Translations under genes and position numbers: made by a program
DNA from: Calothrix membranacea FACHB-236
GTDB lineage: Bacteria; Cyanobacteriota; Cyanobacteriia; Cyanobacteriales; Nostocaceae
Reading direction: 5' to 3'
Length of the DNA: 64,000 nt
NCBI RefSeq assembly: GCF_014696315.1
Contig: NZ_JACJPX010000028.1
Coordinates: 1-64,000, forward strand
Notes under the pieces: model-generated
The model's database searches: none
What the model was told of the DNA's origin: nothing
The model's input: the letters and a program-made list of their open reading frames with translations, nothing else
Part shown: positions 26,340 through 36,800 of the stretch, one piece after another
How the letters are laid out: each line of letters begins with the position of its first letter
Numbering within the stretch: position 1 is the stretch's first letter

Positions 26340-26986
26340 TCATTGTAGTTAGGAAAAATATCAGTCGCACCTTCGTTAAATAATGCTTGGGCTGCATTGT
26401 CTGAAGCGATACCAATAAATGCATATCCTAACTTACGTGCTGAACGAATATCCCAAACACCATCGCCAATGTAAACAACTTCTGGGAAACTTTGATTGTA
26501 ATAAATTTCAGCGCGAGAAAGTGTGAGCGCCATTATGCCCTCGCGCGAATCGTCATCATCCGAAAATGCATAGGGAATATTATCAATAGGAAGGTGAGCC
26601 GATTTTAACTTGAATATTGCTGATGCAGCCCAACCGCCTCCCGCATAGGCTACTTGATAGTCATCAGACGCGAGTAGCCTATGCAACATATCAAATGCAC
26701 CTGGTATTGCTTTGACTCCACCACTTGCTTGTGCGCCATCAACGAGTAATTCTAAAAAGCGCTGTTGAAATACTTCAACCTCTCTAGATGTAGGAATACG
26801 TCCAAGTTTACTCTGGCAAACTTCTTTTACAATGCAAGCATCTGTTACATGAGTATATGATGTCCAGTCGCTTGATATTTCAGAAACAGCAAATACTTCA
26901 GACAACGCCTGTAAATATGATTCATCATCCAAGTGATTGGACTCAGTCAGAGTACCATCAATATCAAAAATTACTAATTTCACCAT
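26273..26986 (-). CDS. HAD-superfamily hydrolase
   Basis: This 237-residue protein has motif I FDIDGTLTESN (Asp8, Asp10), an alpha-helical cap (residues 20-90), motif II in YAGGGWA, and motif IV YIGDGVWDIRSARKLG. The motif II Ser/Thr is not obvious. The family is phosphatase-like, with unknown substrate. It is the third HAD hydrolase in the window but not close in sequence to the other two. Its last 20 codons overlap the end of the amidase gene on the other strand, so one of the two 3' ends may have shifted recently. Confidence 0.83.
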   Translation of the reverse strand: MVKLVIFDIDGTLTESNHLDDESYLQALSEVFAVSEISSDWTSYTHVTDACIVKEVCQSKLGRIPTSREVEVFQQRFLELLVDGAQASGGVKAIPGAFDMLHRLLASDDYQVAYAGGGWAASAIFKLKSAHLPIDNIPYAFSDDDDSREGIMALTLSRAEIYYNQSFPEVVYIGDGVWDIRSARKLGYAFIGIASDNAAQALFNEGATDIFPNYNDYESFLLALNKSNGITKGATVS

Positions 26987-27295
26987 ATTGACTTAATTTC
27001 ACCTGTAGAGTGTGTTGTCATCCAACGCATGGCTAGTCAATTATCATTTGTTAAATCTATGCTGAAAATACAAAATTTCGATAGATAAACTCTCATTTTG
27101 GCAATTTACATTACTTGTGTTCTATTAATGGACATGAGATGCTACTTTATATTAAGTACGTTTAATCGATAAAAATACAGTATTTTATTTGCGGTGCAGA
27201 TAAAAATAGGTTTGTGCATCCTTGATTAAAAGATGCACTAGGAATTGTTTTGCAGGCTTACACAATATTCGTGCGAGATAGTAGGGAGTGGGAAC

Positions 27296-28264
27296 ATGAA
27301 TTTAAAATATTTCTTGTCCAGGTTAAGAAAACCCAAGCTTAAGCCGAAAATATTTGCTGCGTTAGCAATATTTTTTGCTGTATTCTTGATTATTCCTTTA
27401 TCACCACTTTCAGCATTTTCAGCCAACCCTAGCGCTAAAATTCAGTTTGTTTCGCCTAATTGGCTAGCAGAAAATTCTCAAGATAAAAATTTACGAACTT
27501 TAGATGTCAGGAATTTTCCTCTCGACTATATAGAGGGACATTTATCTGGCGCTATCAATATTGCTGATACTGCTTTTCGCGGGCCAAGAGAAGGTTTACC
27601 AGTACAGTATTGGAATAACGAAAAGTTAGGACAAATCTTTGCCAATTCAGGATTAACAAATAATAGCCGCGTGCTTGTCTATTCAGATGGTAGAGATGTT
27701 TTAGGGGCAACAATGGTTGCTTATTTACTAGAACGTTCTGGATTGAAAGATATCGCTGTCTTAGATGGTGGCTATACAGGTTATAAAGCCGCTAATGATG
27801 TCACCAAAGAATTTCCACAATACAAAGTTGGTAAATTTACAGTCAAAGATAACCCTTCAGTTCGTGTCAGTTTAAATGATGTGAAAAAACTGATTGGTAA
27901 ACCAGGAGTGACATTTATCGATCCTCGTCCTGAAAAGTTATTCCGAGGCGAAGAAAATATTTGGATACGCAATGGACATATTCCAGGGGCGCGGAATATT
28001 CCTTGGGTAACATTTATGGATGCTCAGAATCCTCACAAATTAAAGTCGTTAGATGAGATTAAGAAGATTCTCAGCGATAAAAAGATTGACCCCAAAAATG
28101 ATATTATTGTTTCTTGTAGCACCGGACGAGAAGCAACATTACAATATGTCGTCTTAAAGCATCTTCTGGGTTATCCCAAAGTCAGAATTTATGAAGGTTC
28201 TTGGACAGAATATAGCGCCCAGAAAGATTTACCAGTAGCTACTGGAGATGAGAAAGTAACCTAA
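27296..28264 (+). CDS. exported tandem rhodanese/thiosulfate (3-mercaptopyruvate) sulfurtransferase
   Basis: A 322-residue protein with an N-terminal membrane/signal segment (residues 15-40, ending SAFSANPSA) and two rhodanese domains. The N-terminal one (LDVRNFPLDYIEGHLSGAIN) lacks the cysteine, having VYSDGRDVLG. The C-terminal one has the catalytic Cys in VSCSTGREATL. It transfers sulfane sulfur from thiosulfate or mercaptopyruvate, here outside the cytoplasmic membrane. I choose ATG 27296, preceded by GGGAGTGGGAAC, rather than the TTG at 27245. It is followed by a tiny secreted peptide gene. Its presence agrees with the sulfur theme of the left half of the window. Confidence 0.9.
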   Translation: MNLKYFLSRLRKPKLKPKIFAALAIFFAVFLIIPLSPLSAFSANPSAKIQFVSPNWLAENSQDKNLRTLDVRNFPLDYIEGHLSGAINIADTAFRGPREGLPVQYWNNEKLGQIFANSGLTNNSRVLVYSDGRDVLGATMVAYLLERSGLKDIAVLDGGYTGYKAANDVTKEFPQYKVGKFTVKDNPSVRVSLNDVKKLIGKPGVTFIDPRPEKLFRGEENIWIRNGHIPGARNIPWVTFMDAQNPHKLKSLDEIKKILSDKKIDPKNDIIVSCSTGREATLQYVVLKHLLGYPKVRIYEGSWTEYSAQKDLPVATGDEKVT

Positions 28265-28284
28265 TACCAAATCAAGAGAAATCC

Positions 28285-28446
28285 ATGAAATATGCAATTT
28301 TATTAATTGCAGCATCTATCATCACATTGTTCCCAGTAGTAGATGTATTTGCAGCTAATAATCCCCAGCAAGATAACTTGGTTAGCTGTAGAAGAAGCAA
28401 AGACCAACCACCAGGGGATTCAACAAGCGATCACTCTGGGGCTTAG
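28285..28446 (+). CDS. small secreted peptide (53 aa), unknown function
   Basis: ATG 28285, preceded by AAGAGAA, opens a frame with a clean signal peptide (MKYAILLIAASIITLFPVVD, cleavage near VFAA) and a 29-residue polar mature part with a single Cys (VSCRRSKDQ). It starts 20 bases after the rhodanese stop and ends 86 bases before a terminator, so it is probably co-transcribed. A single exported cysteine next to a sulfurtransferase is suggestive. It could also be a truncated remnant of a longer protein. Confidence 0.5.
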   Translation: MKYAILLIAASIITLFPVVDVFAANNPQQDNLVSCRRSKDQPPGDSTSDHSGA

Positions 28447-28532
28447 TATAGTATTTGACCAGTTCATAACGAATTAAATTTAGCAAGACTCTGCTAACAG
28501 GTGTAGTGACTCTGTGTCCCCACCGAAATTAT

Positions 28533-28565
28533 GAGCGGCGGTTTCCGTCGCTCTTATTTCTTTGT
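28533..28565 (+). terminator. Rho-independent terminator
   Basis: GAGCGGCGG (28533-28541) and CCGTCGCTC (28545-28553) form a 9-bp stem with one G-U pair and a TTT loop, followed by TTATTTCTTT. It ends the rhodanese/small peptide unit. Confidence 0.75.
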
Positions 28566-28735
28566 AATTTTAACAAGATTACGAAATACCCCATATAAAT
28601 TTGCTTGTCTTAATGCATAATCGGAAAATTTTTGCATCATGATGTAGATAGATTATACATTTCAAGTATTTTTTGATAGTAAGTAAAAGGTTAGTATAAT
28701 ATTGGACAGTAGGCTTATTTACGAGAAAAGCAAGT

Positions 28736-31700
28736 ATGCGACAGTCAGCTTCTAGTTCTCAACAAAACCTTGCTCAAAAAATTGCAAAGTGGAAAGCTGG
28801 ACTGGCTGACTTGGGAAAACGAAATCCTCTCATCAAATTTCGGCAAGATAGCCCTCGAATTTTAGAAATTCTCACAGAGGAACCAGATGTTCTCTTCAAC
28901 AGTCTTACAGAAGAGAAAAAATCGCTACATTTTAAAATCGTTGATAGCGAACACCAAGATATTATTCAGTCGAGAAAAACTAAAGCATTACCATCTGAGA
29001 AATATCCTCTTGAATTAATTACTCGTCAAATAGGTAACGAGCAACTGAAACGGCTGAAAAAATTGCGTGCTGAAGCGCGAAAATCATTTGAAGAAAGAGG
29101 AGTCAACAGCCTATTTCTGGCGTTTGGAACATTAACTTGGTACGACAAAGATAAGCCAGATGATGCTTTACTTTCTCCCCTAATTTTGGTTCCTGTGCAA
29201 TTGATTAAGGAACAAAGGCGAGATATCTACAAAATATCTATTTTAGAGGAAGATATTGCACTCAATCCAACTTTGGCACAAAAGTTAAATCAAACTTTTG
29301 GAATTGACTTTCCAGAGAGCGAATCTTTACAGGGAAGAAGCTACAGTGAATTGATTTCTCTGATTCGCACTCTCCTAGCAGCGCAAACTACATGGGAAAT
29401 CCAAGAGAATATATTTCTCTCTTTATTTTCTTATGCAAAGGCTGCAATGGTTCGGGACATCATTGAAAATGAAGCTCGAATTTTTTCCCATCACATTTTG
29501 CAAGCCATCAGCGGTGATTTAAGTACATACCAATCTAATTATAAAGAGCCGCTGCCTGCATCTGCACTTGATGCACAAATTAAACCTGAGCGAATATTTC
29601 AAATTCTTGATGCTGATTCTAGCCAGCAAGTTGTGATTGAAGCAGCAAAAGCTGGTTCTAGCTTTGTAGTTCAAGGCCCCCCAGGAACAGGTAAAAGTCA
29701 AACTATTGTAAATATGATTGCTGAACTGGTTGGTGATGGCAAATCAGTTTTATTAGTTGCAGAAAAAGATACAGCTCTAGGTGTTGTGTACAAGCGTATG
29801 GCTGAGTGTGGGCTAGCCCATTTGTGCCTAAATCTCCACCATAGCAGCACAACAGACAAACGAGAACTAGTTAATGATTTATCGCAAACTATTGCTTATC
29901 TTGGACAAATTAACGATCCACAAAACCAATATCTTTTATTTGAACAACTTGTTTCTACTCGTCAATCTATAAATTCATATCTTAAAAGTTTACATACTAA
30001 AGAACAGCCTCTAGATAAATCACCATTTGAGATATTTGGTGAGCTTTTGAAAAAACAACGTGAAGGATTACCTAGCTTAAAGCTTGTATTTGCTAACTTT
30101 CATGAATGGAATACAACTAGATTGCAAGCAGCAAAATCTTTATTAAATGAATTAGCAAAATTTTTGCCTTTTTTTAAAGGAGAAAGAACAACTATTTGGT
30201 CAAAAAGTTCTCTTGACACTTATTCCTATGAGCTTGAATTGCAAATCAGAGGTCAAATAGAGGAATTTCAGCAAGCGTTGAGTGAAATTCAAAATATTAA
30301 TCAACAATTAACAACAAGTTTTAAAATTCAACCTTTACAAAATTTAGAATCTCTGGAGACATACTACCCAGGCTTAACCCACATACTAAATGCTGCATCT
30401 AATCTGCCTGAAAATTGGGTTAATGTAGATATTTCAACTGCTCAGAATGCTTTTGCTATTCTCAAAAGAGATATTCAAGAGATTGAAATAAATAAGCTTT
30501 CGGCAGAAGCAGAAAATCTATTGAGTCGGCTTTCTTCCTTTCTCCCATTTTTAAGAGGAGAGCAAACAACTGTTTGGGTAAAAAGCAGCTTAAAATCTTG
30601 TTCCGAAAGCTTAGAATTAGAGATAAATCATAAAATCAATAAATTTCTACAAGGGATTTCTTTAATTCAAACAGCTAGCCAACAGCTTCAAATGCTGCTG
30701 AGAATTCACCCTTTATCCAATGTAGAAAATGTAGAAGCTTGCTTTCCTGTACTTGAACATATATTGAATGCCCCCTCTAATCTACCAATAAACTGGACAA
30801 CATGGGAGATTTCAAATGTTCAAAATGCCTTTAATAAGCTGAAATTAGATGTTCAATTTTTACAAGAAAATGAACCTAGTATAAAACAGAATTATTATCC
30901 TGAATTATTTTCCTCAGAATTAACAGCTTTAGCTAATAGATATCAACAATATAGTCGTTTTTGGTTTATTAGAATTTTTAATTCCAGATACAGGCGAGAT
31001 ATCAAGCGTTTGAAAGAGCTAAGTATTCACAAGGCGCAGGTTTCCCACAACCAATTAAAACGTGATTTGGCAAAAGCAGTTCAAATACAAGCTGCAAGAA
31101 ACGAACTATATCAAAGCAATTATCCAGCCTGTCAAATTTTTGGCTCTCTATTTAACCCAGAAATTTCTAGTGAAGTAGAACTAAAGCCGATTGAACAAGC
31201 TTTAAGTTGGTTAATTACATTACAAGATTATTCGCTTCGTGCTGATTACGTCCAGCGCGTTATAAATTCTCCCTCGGCACGCAGCGAATTAACTGAATTA
31301 GTAAAGAAACTTGAATCCTTTAGTGAAGATATTCGGCTAGATTTAGATTTCCTATTTTTGTATTTTAATAAAACTGATGTTATTGGGCAATGTGTGCCTC
31401 ACAATCAAATTTTATTTACCGAACTAGCAACGTTTTTAAGTTTAGCTCAATCTGACTTGTCTCACCTCCGAGAATGGTTTATCTACAAAGAAATTTATGA
31501 AAAACTTGAAAATCTCGGAGCTAAAAAGTTTATAGAGGCTTTGCGAGATAATCAACCTAATCCTATTGAGTCTGTGCGAAATCGGCTAGAACAAATTGAT
31601 TACTTACCTCGTCAGGTTTTTGGGTCTTTATTTAACCCAGAAGTTTCTAGCGAAGCAGAGTTGAAACCGATTGAACAAGCTTTGAGTTGGCTGACTGGTT

Positions 31701-33658
31701 TGCAACGGTATTCACTTCCTGCTGATTCTGTTCAGCGCATTTTAAATGCTCCATCTGAACGGCGTAAATTGGCTGAATTAGTTAAGAAATACGAAATAAC
31801 TCATAACAGTATCAAGCAAGGACTAGATTTTCTACTATCACACTTTGATGAAAGTGAAATTACAAGTTCTTACTTACCTCGTAATCAAATTTCCTTTAGT
31901 GGAATAGAAGCATTTTTAAACTTAGCTCAATCAGAATTGCCTTATTTTCAAGAATGGCTGACTTATAAAGAAACTTATCAGCAACTTGAAAAGCTGGGAA
32001 CTAACAAATTTTTAAATGCTTTACGTGAAAACAAAATAGATTCTCAGCAGTGGTTTTCAATTTTGGAAAAGCTGATTTTTCAAACTTGTCTTGATGCAAT
32101 TCTTGCCAGAAAACCTGAGTTGAAGAATTTTAATGTTGAAGTACACGAACGGTTAATCAACGATTTTGCTCAACTTGACTATAATCAACTATATGTTGCT
32201 AGAGAACGTTTAAAACAGCTTCAGGTGCAACGTTGGCAGCATTGCTCAAGAAATGCTTTGGTTCAAGCTGAGTTGCCAAATTTGAACAGAGAAGCGAATA
32301 AGAAAAGACAACATTTACCTATTCGTAAACTCCTCAACGACACACAAAAGGGGATACCAAATTTAGTTAAAGCCTTAAAACCTTGCTGGATGATGAGTCC
32401 GCTTTCTGTTAGCCAATATATCAATGCAGATGTAGTTCATTTTGATGTACTTATTTTTGATGAAGCCTCCCAGCTTCGGACTGAGGATGTAGTTCCTGCG
32501 ATTATTCGTTCTAATCAAGTTATTGTGATTGGTGATAAAAAACAACTTCCTCCCACATCATTCTTTTCAACCGCCAAAGACAGCGAAGAAGATAGTAATG
32601 ATGAGGATGATGCAAGCTATGAAAGTGTTTTGGATGAATGTTCAAATTTTATGTTTGGGCGAACGCTGAAATGGCATTATCGCAGCCAAGATGAGCGTTT
32701 GATAGCTTTTTCTAATAAGCATTTTTATGACTCTCAGTTAGTTACATTTCCAAACCCAGTTCAAAATCCAGATTTGGGAGTGTGGTTTCAGCACGTTCCT
32801 GATGGTATTTACGATCGCGGCGGACGGACAGATAATAGACGTGAGGCTCAAGTAGTTGCTCAGTTAGCGTTAGAGCATTTTCAACGGTTTCCCGAACAAT
32901 CTCTTGGTATTATTGCTTTTAGCGAAGCCCAAGCGGATGCGATTCAGGAGCAAATTGAGATTTTAGGCAAAGAACATCCTGCGTTGGAGACATTTTGCAG
33001 CGATAATTCACCGCAATACTTTCTTAAAGCACTGGAAAACGTCCAGGGTGACGAGCGAGATGCAATTATACTCAGCGTCGGCTATGCTCGTGATGATCAA
33101 GGTAAGCTTTTTCTCAACTTTGGCCCCTTGAATCGCCAAGGTGGAGAAAGACGGCTTAACGTAGCTGTAACGCGTGCAAAAAGTAAAATTATGCTGGTTT
33201 CTTCCATCCTAGCTGGTGACATTGATTTAACACGTTCTCAAAGTAAAGGTGCAAAAGCACTACGTGATTACTTGAAATACGCAGCAAGTGGTGGAGAACG
33301 ACTGCAAGGAAACTCTTACACTGATACCCTTAATTTTGACTCACCGTTTGAAGAAGATGTTTATCATGCTTTAGTGCAGCAAGGATACACTATCCGCACT
33401 CAAGTGGGATGCTCAGGATATCGGATTGACCTTGCCGTAGTCAATAACAATCGCCCAGGAGAGTTTTTACTGGGAATTGAGTGTGATGGTGCATCATACC
33501 ATAGTTCACCGACTGCTAGGGATCGCGATCGCCTCAGACAACAGGTGTTGGAAAGGCTAGGTTGGAAAATTTACCGGATTTGGTCAACAGATTGGTTTCG
33601 TAATAAACCTAATCAAGTGCGTCTGTTGATAGAAAGAATCAAACAACTTGACAAATAA
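28736..33658 (+). CDS. DUF4011/superfamily-1 helicase with C-terminal Vsr/DUF559-like endonuclease, defence-type
   Basis: This 1640-residue protein has an N-terminal DUF4011-like region (about 1-130, LADLGKRNPLIKFRQDSPRI), then Walker A VVQGPPGTGKSQTI near 313. A roughly 900-residue helical insert follows. Walker B LIFDEASQLRTEDVVPA is near 1237, with VIGDKKQLPPTSFF, WHYRSQDERLIAFSN, NVQGDERDAIILSVGYA, and NVAVTRAKSKIMLVSS (Upf1-type helicase motifs III-VI). The C-terminal nuclease from about 1540 has FEEDVYHAL, YRIDLAV and LLGIECDGA, the pattern of an (E)..D..ExD REase/Vsr fold. COG1112 helicase-nuclease fusions are frequent in anti-phage islands, and an anti-phage role is inferred here. The insert contains two tandem duplications (A and B). 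It stands alone without a methylase partner. GAGAAAAGCAAGT precedes the ATG. Confidence 0.88.
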   Translation: MRQSASSSQQNLAQKIAKWKAGLADLGKRNPLIKFRQDSPRILEILTEEPDVLFNSLTEEKKSLHFKIVDSEHQDIIQSRKTKALPSEKYPLELITRQIGNEQLKRLKKLRAEARKSFEERGVNSLFLAFGTLTWYDKDKPDDALLSPLILVPVQLIKEQRRDIYKISILEEDIALNPTLAQKLNQTFGIDFPESESLQGRSYSELISLIRTLLAAQTTWEIQENIFLSLFSYAKAAMVRDIIENEARIFSHHILQAISGDLSTYQSNYKEPLPASALDAQIKPERIFQILDADSSQQVVIEAAKAGSSFVVQGPPGTGKSQTIVNMIAELVGDGKSVLLVAEKDTALGVVYKRMAECGLAHLCLNLHHSSTTDKRELVNDLSQTIAYLGQINDPQNQYLLFEQLVSTRQSINSYLKSLHTKEQPLDKSPFEIFGELLKKQREGLPSLKLVFANFHEWNTTRLQAAKSLLNELAKFLPFFKGERTTIWSKSSLDTYSYELELQIRGQIEEFQQALSEIQNINQQLTTSFKIQPLQNLESLETYYPGLTHILNAASNLPENWVNVDISTAQNAFAILKRDIQEIEINKLSAEAENLLSRLSSFLPFLRGEQTTVWVKSSLKSCSESLELEINHKINKFLQGISLIQTASQQLQMLLRIHPLSNVENVEACFPVLEHILNAPSNLPINWTTWEISNVQNAFNKLKLDVQFLQENEPSIKQNYYPELFSSELTALANRYQQYSRFWFIRIFNSRYRRDIKRLKELSIHKAQVSHNQLKRDLAKAVQIQAARNELYQSNYPACQIFGSLFNPEISSEVELKPIEQALSWLITLQDYSLRADYVQRVINSPSARSELTELVKKLESFSEDIRLDLDFLFLYFNKTDVIGQCVPHNQILFTELATFLSLAQSDLSHLREWFIYKEIYEKLENLGAKKFIEALRDNQPNPIESVRNRLEQIDYLPRQVFGSLFNPEVSSEAELKPIEQALSWLTGLQRYSLPADSVQRILNAPSERRKLAELVKKYEITHNSIKQGLDFLLSHFDESEITSSYLPRNQISFSGIEAFLNLAQSELPYFQEWLTYKETYQQLEKLGTNKFLNALRENKIDSQQWFSILEKLIFQTCLDAILARKPELKNFNVEVHERLINDFAQLDYNQLYVARERLKQLQVQRWQHCSRNALVQAELPNLNREANKKRQHLPIRKLLNDTQKGIPNLVKALKPCWMMSPLSVSQYINADVVHFDVLIFDEASQLRTEDVVPAIIRSNQVIVIGDKKQLPPTSFFSTAKDSEEDSNDEDDASYESVLDECSNFMFGRTLKWHYRSQDERLIAFSNKHFYDSQLVTFPNPVQNPDLGVWFQHVPDGIYDRGGRTDNRREAQVVAQLALEHFQRFPEQSLGIIAFSEAQADAIQEQIEILGKEHPALETFCSDNSPQYFLKALENVQGDERDAIILSVGYARDDQGKLFLNFGPLNRQGGERRLNVAVTRAKSKIMLVSSILAGDIDLTRSQSKGAKALRDYLKYAASGGERLQGNSYTDTLNFDSPFEEDVYHALVQQGYTIRTQVGCSGYRIDLAVVNNNRPGEFLLGIECDGASYHSSPTARDRDRLRQQVLERLGWKIYRIWSTDWFRNKPNQVRLLIERIKQLDK
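30159..30900 (+). repeat. internal tandem duplication A in the helicase gene (about 125 codons per unit)
   Basis: Residues about 475-599 (KFLPFFKGERTTIWSKSSL...) and 600-722 (SFLPFLRGEQTTVWVKSSL...) are homologous along their length, including ILNAASNLPENW versus ILNAPSNLPINW. Boundaries are approximate. Confidence 0.8.
31133..32050 (+). repeat. internal tandem duplication B in the helicase gene (about 160 codons per unit)
   Basis: Residues about 800-959 start QIFGSLFNPEISSEVELKPI. The second unit, 960-1105, starts QVFGSLFNPEVSSEAELKPI. Similarity is visible also in DNA (TTTAACCCAGAA, CCGATTGAACAAGCTTT), so this duplication seems younger than duplication A. Confidence 0.85.
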
Positions 33659-33683
33659 TTTGGCAATCGACAACAACAACAAA

Positions 33684-33755
33684 AGCGGGCGATGGGACTC
33701 GAACCCACGACGTTCACCATGGGAAGATGACATTCTACCACTGAATTACACCCGC
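33684..33755 (-). tRNA. tRNA-Gly(CCC)
   Basis: On the minus strand a full cloverleaf is seen: acceptor GCGGGTG/CGCCCGC, D-arm with AGTGGTA, anticodon stem TCATC/GGTGA with loop TTCCCAT (anticodon CCC after U33), and T-arm GTGGG-TTCGAGT-CCCAT. Discriminator T, CCA not encoded. It reads the GGG codon. It lies 25 bases after the helicase-nuclease gene on the opposite strand. tRNA genes are common integration points, but I see no attachment duplication. Confidence 0.93.
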
Positions 33756-33819
33756 AAACAGCAGCTAGCCATTAAGCTATAGCTAGCTGTTATTATACTA
33801 CAATTTGCCAAGGTTGAAT

Positions 33820-36800
33820 TTAAGAAGCGGATTTTTCGCGCTCTGATGGCAGGTTGATGACTTCATGTTCGCTGGATGCTGGGCGGGGTGGTTTTTTGCC
33901 GAAGCCGTAGCGCAAGGTATTCATGATCCAACTTTGGAAGTTGTCAATATAACTAAATATCACTGGTACAACTACGAGTGTTAGCAGTGTGGAAGTTGTG
34001 AAGCCACCCATAATGGCGATTCCCATCGGTTGGCGAACTTCTGAACCAACACCGATTCCTAAGGCTAGGGGTAGAGTACCAGCGATTGTTGCTAGTGAGG
34101 TCATCATGATTGGGCGTAAGCGTGATACACCAGCTTCTATAAGTGCTTGGCGTTGGCTTTTGCCTTCTTGTATGTTGATGATTGTATAGTCTACTAACAA
34201 AATTGAGTTTTTGGTGACAACCCCCAACAGCAGTACAATGCCAATCAAGGCATAGAGTCCTAAGGGTTTTTGCATTACCATCAAGGCTACTAGTGCGCCG
34301 CCTAAACAAAAGGGTAAGGCTGCCATAATCGATAGCGGATGCAGGAAGTTGTTATATAGCAAGACGAGAATTGCATAGATGCAGAGAATTGCTAATCCCA
34401 AGGCGCTACCAAAACCTCTAAAGATGTCTTGCATGATTTTTGCACCACCGGAGGGTTGCTGCACTACTCCTGGGGGTAAGTTTTGCATGATGGGTAGTTT
34501 ATTGACTGCTTGGACTGCTTCTCCCAGGGCGATACCTTGCAAGTTGGCTTCTACTGCAACTTGACGGGCGCGATCGTAGCGGTTGATGGTTGCAGGGCCA
34601 CTACCAAAGCGGATATCTGCAACGGCGAGGAGGGGAACTAAGCTGCCATTTTGGCTGGGAACTTGGAGATTTTTAATGCTGTTGATGTCTGCACGGGCTT
34701 GAGGATCGATTTGCACGCGAATGGGGATTTGCCGATCGCTTAAATTATATTTCGCTAAGTTGGCATCGTTATCACCAATCGTTGCTAGGGAGGCTGTACG
34801 GGCGATCGCTTGCACAGTTACACCCAAATCGGCGGCGCGTTGGGGATCTGGTATGACGAGAATTTCTGGTTTCACCAAACTGGCGCTAGAAGAGACTTCC
34901 ACTAATCCGGGTATGGTTCGCATCTGCTTTTCTAGTGCTTCAGATGCTTGGCCCAAAGCTTCGGGATTTTCGCTGCGAAGAACTATTGATAAACCTTTAC
35001 GGCTATCACCTGGTACTTGGCTTTGGAAACTAATTCTCGCTCCTGGTATTTGTTGAAATAAGGGACGTATTTCTTCCTCAAACTGTTTTTGGGAAATCTT
35101 GCGTTCTTCTTTGGGTTTGAGATTGACAGAGAGGGTGGCTGTACTCAAATCTTCAGTGGCTACTACTTGAGCAACATAAGGGTTTTTCAGGAGAATATTA
35201 GTTGTCTGGGTTACTACCTGATTCATATCTGCCAAGGTGGAACCAGGAGGTATTTCAATCGCAATACTAGAAAGTCCGTAGTCGCCATCATCAACGAAAC
35301 CCTTGGGAATCATGGGAACTAGCATCAAACTAGCCATGAAGAAAGCGATCGCGATCGCAATTGTGGTTAATCTATGTCTGAGTGACCATTGCAACAGCAA
35401 TTTATAAGGCTGAAAAGTCCGAGGCTTGAGAGTGCTGAGTTGTGTTAGCGGTAGCGGGGCGTTCAGCCCGTGCTGAGTGCTGAGTTTTTTAGTTTTTTTA
35501 TTGGTTTTTGGCAGTTTAAATTTAAAATTGAATAATCGGATATATCGTGGCTGATTCTGATCCTGTATTCCCTTACTGCACGTATGGTCTTTATCCTTGA
35601 GTAAATAAGCTCCCATCATGGGGGTTACCATGCGGGCGACTAAGGTTGAGAAAATTGTGGAAATCGCAACTGTAAAGCCAAAGGGTTGGAAAAATTGTCC
35701 GGGAATCCCACCCATAAAAGCTACGGGCAGAAATACAGCAATAATCGTCGCGGAAGAAGCTACCACGGCTAATCCCACTTCCTCTGACGATTCATAAGCC
35801 GCTTGCATAGCTGATTTCCCCATTGCCATGTGCCGTTCCATGTTTTCAATTTCTACGACGGCATCATCGACTAGGTTACCGACTGCTAGGGCTAAAGCTA
35901 GCAATGTCATGTTGTTGAGGGTGTAACCTAATGCTTGCTGTACGGCAAAGGTGGGAATCATTGATAGGGGGAGGGCGACGGCGGTAATTAATGTTGCACG
36001 CCAGTCCCGTAAAAATAGCATGATCACAATAACTGCCAGCACCGAAGCCTGAATCAATTCATCAATGGTGCTTTCATAGGATTGGCGAACTACATCAGCC
36101 CTGGTAAACACTAAATCCAGCTTCACATCAGGGGGGAGGGTTTTTTCCAGTTCTTTAACTGCGGCTTTCACTCCCGATTCCACTGTTACCATGACGCTAC
36201 CAGTGCTGCGGAGAACCTGAAACGCTACCACTGGTTTGTTATTCAAGCTTGCAGTTTGTCGGATGTCACCAAACTGATCTTCGACAGTTCCCAAGCTGGA
36301 TAAGGGTACAGAACCACCGCCAGGTAGGATAATTTCGTAGGTTTTCAACACATCTACACTGGCGGCGCTACCTAATGTGCGGATACTTTGTTCGCTACCA
36401 CCTAATTCTGCACGTCCACCGGGTAAGTTAATATTCAACGCACGGATTTGGTCGTTTACCTGAGTGGCGGTGATACCTAAAGACTGTAACCGATTGGGAT
36501 CGAGGTTGACTCTGATTTCCCGATCAACCCCACCCACACGTTTAATTTGGGCGACACCTTTCACCGCTAACAAGGCGCGGCTAATAGTTTGGTCTGTGAG
36601 GTTGCTTAACTCTTCGACAGAACGGCGATCAGATTTGACAACATAGGTCATGATCGGCCCGCCAGCGAAGTCTAGACGTTGAACAATCGGATCATTGATG
36701 TCTTGGGGTAAACTTTGGCGAATTTGGGCGATCGCATTTCGCACGTCATTGGTAGCGCGATCGCTGTTTGTCCCTAATATAAAATTGATCGTGGTTGTAG

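Noticed and set aside
33684-33755. tRNA as attachment site of an integrated element carrying the helicase
   Set aside because: I found no duplicated tRNA 3' end, no integrase and no other mobile genes near the helicase.
33989-35322. Plus-strand reading frames inside the RND pump gene
   Set aside because: They are shadows of a well-conserved minus-strand protein and resemble nothing.
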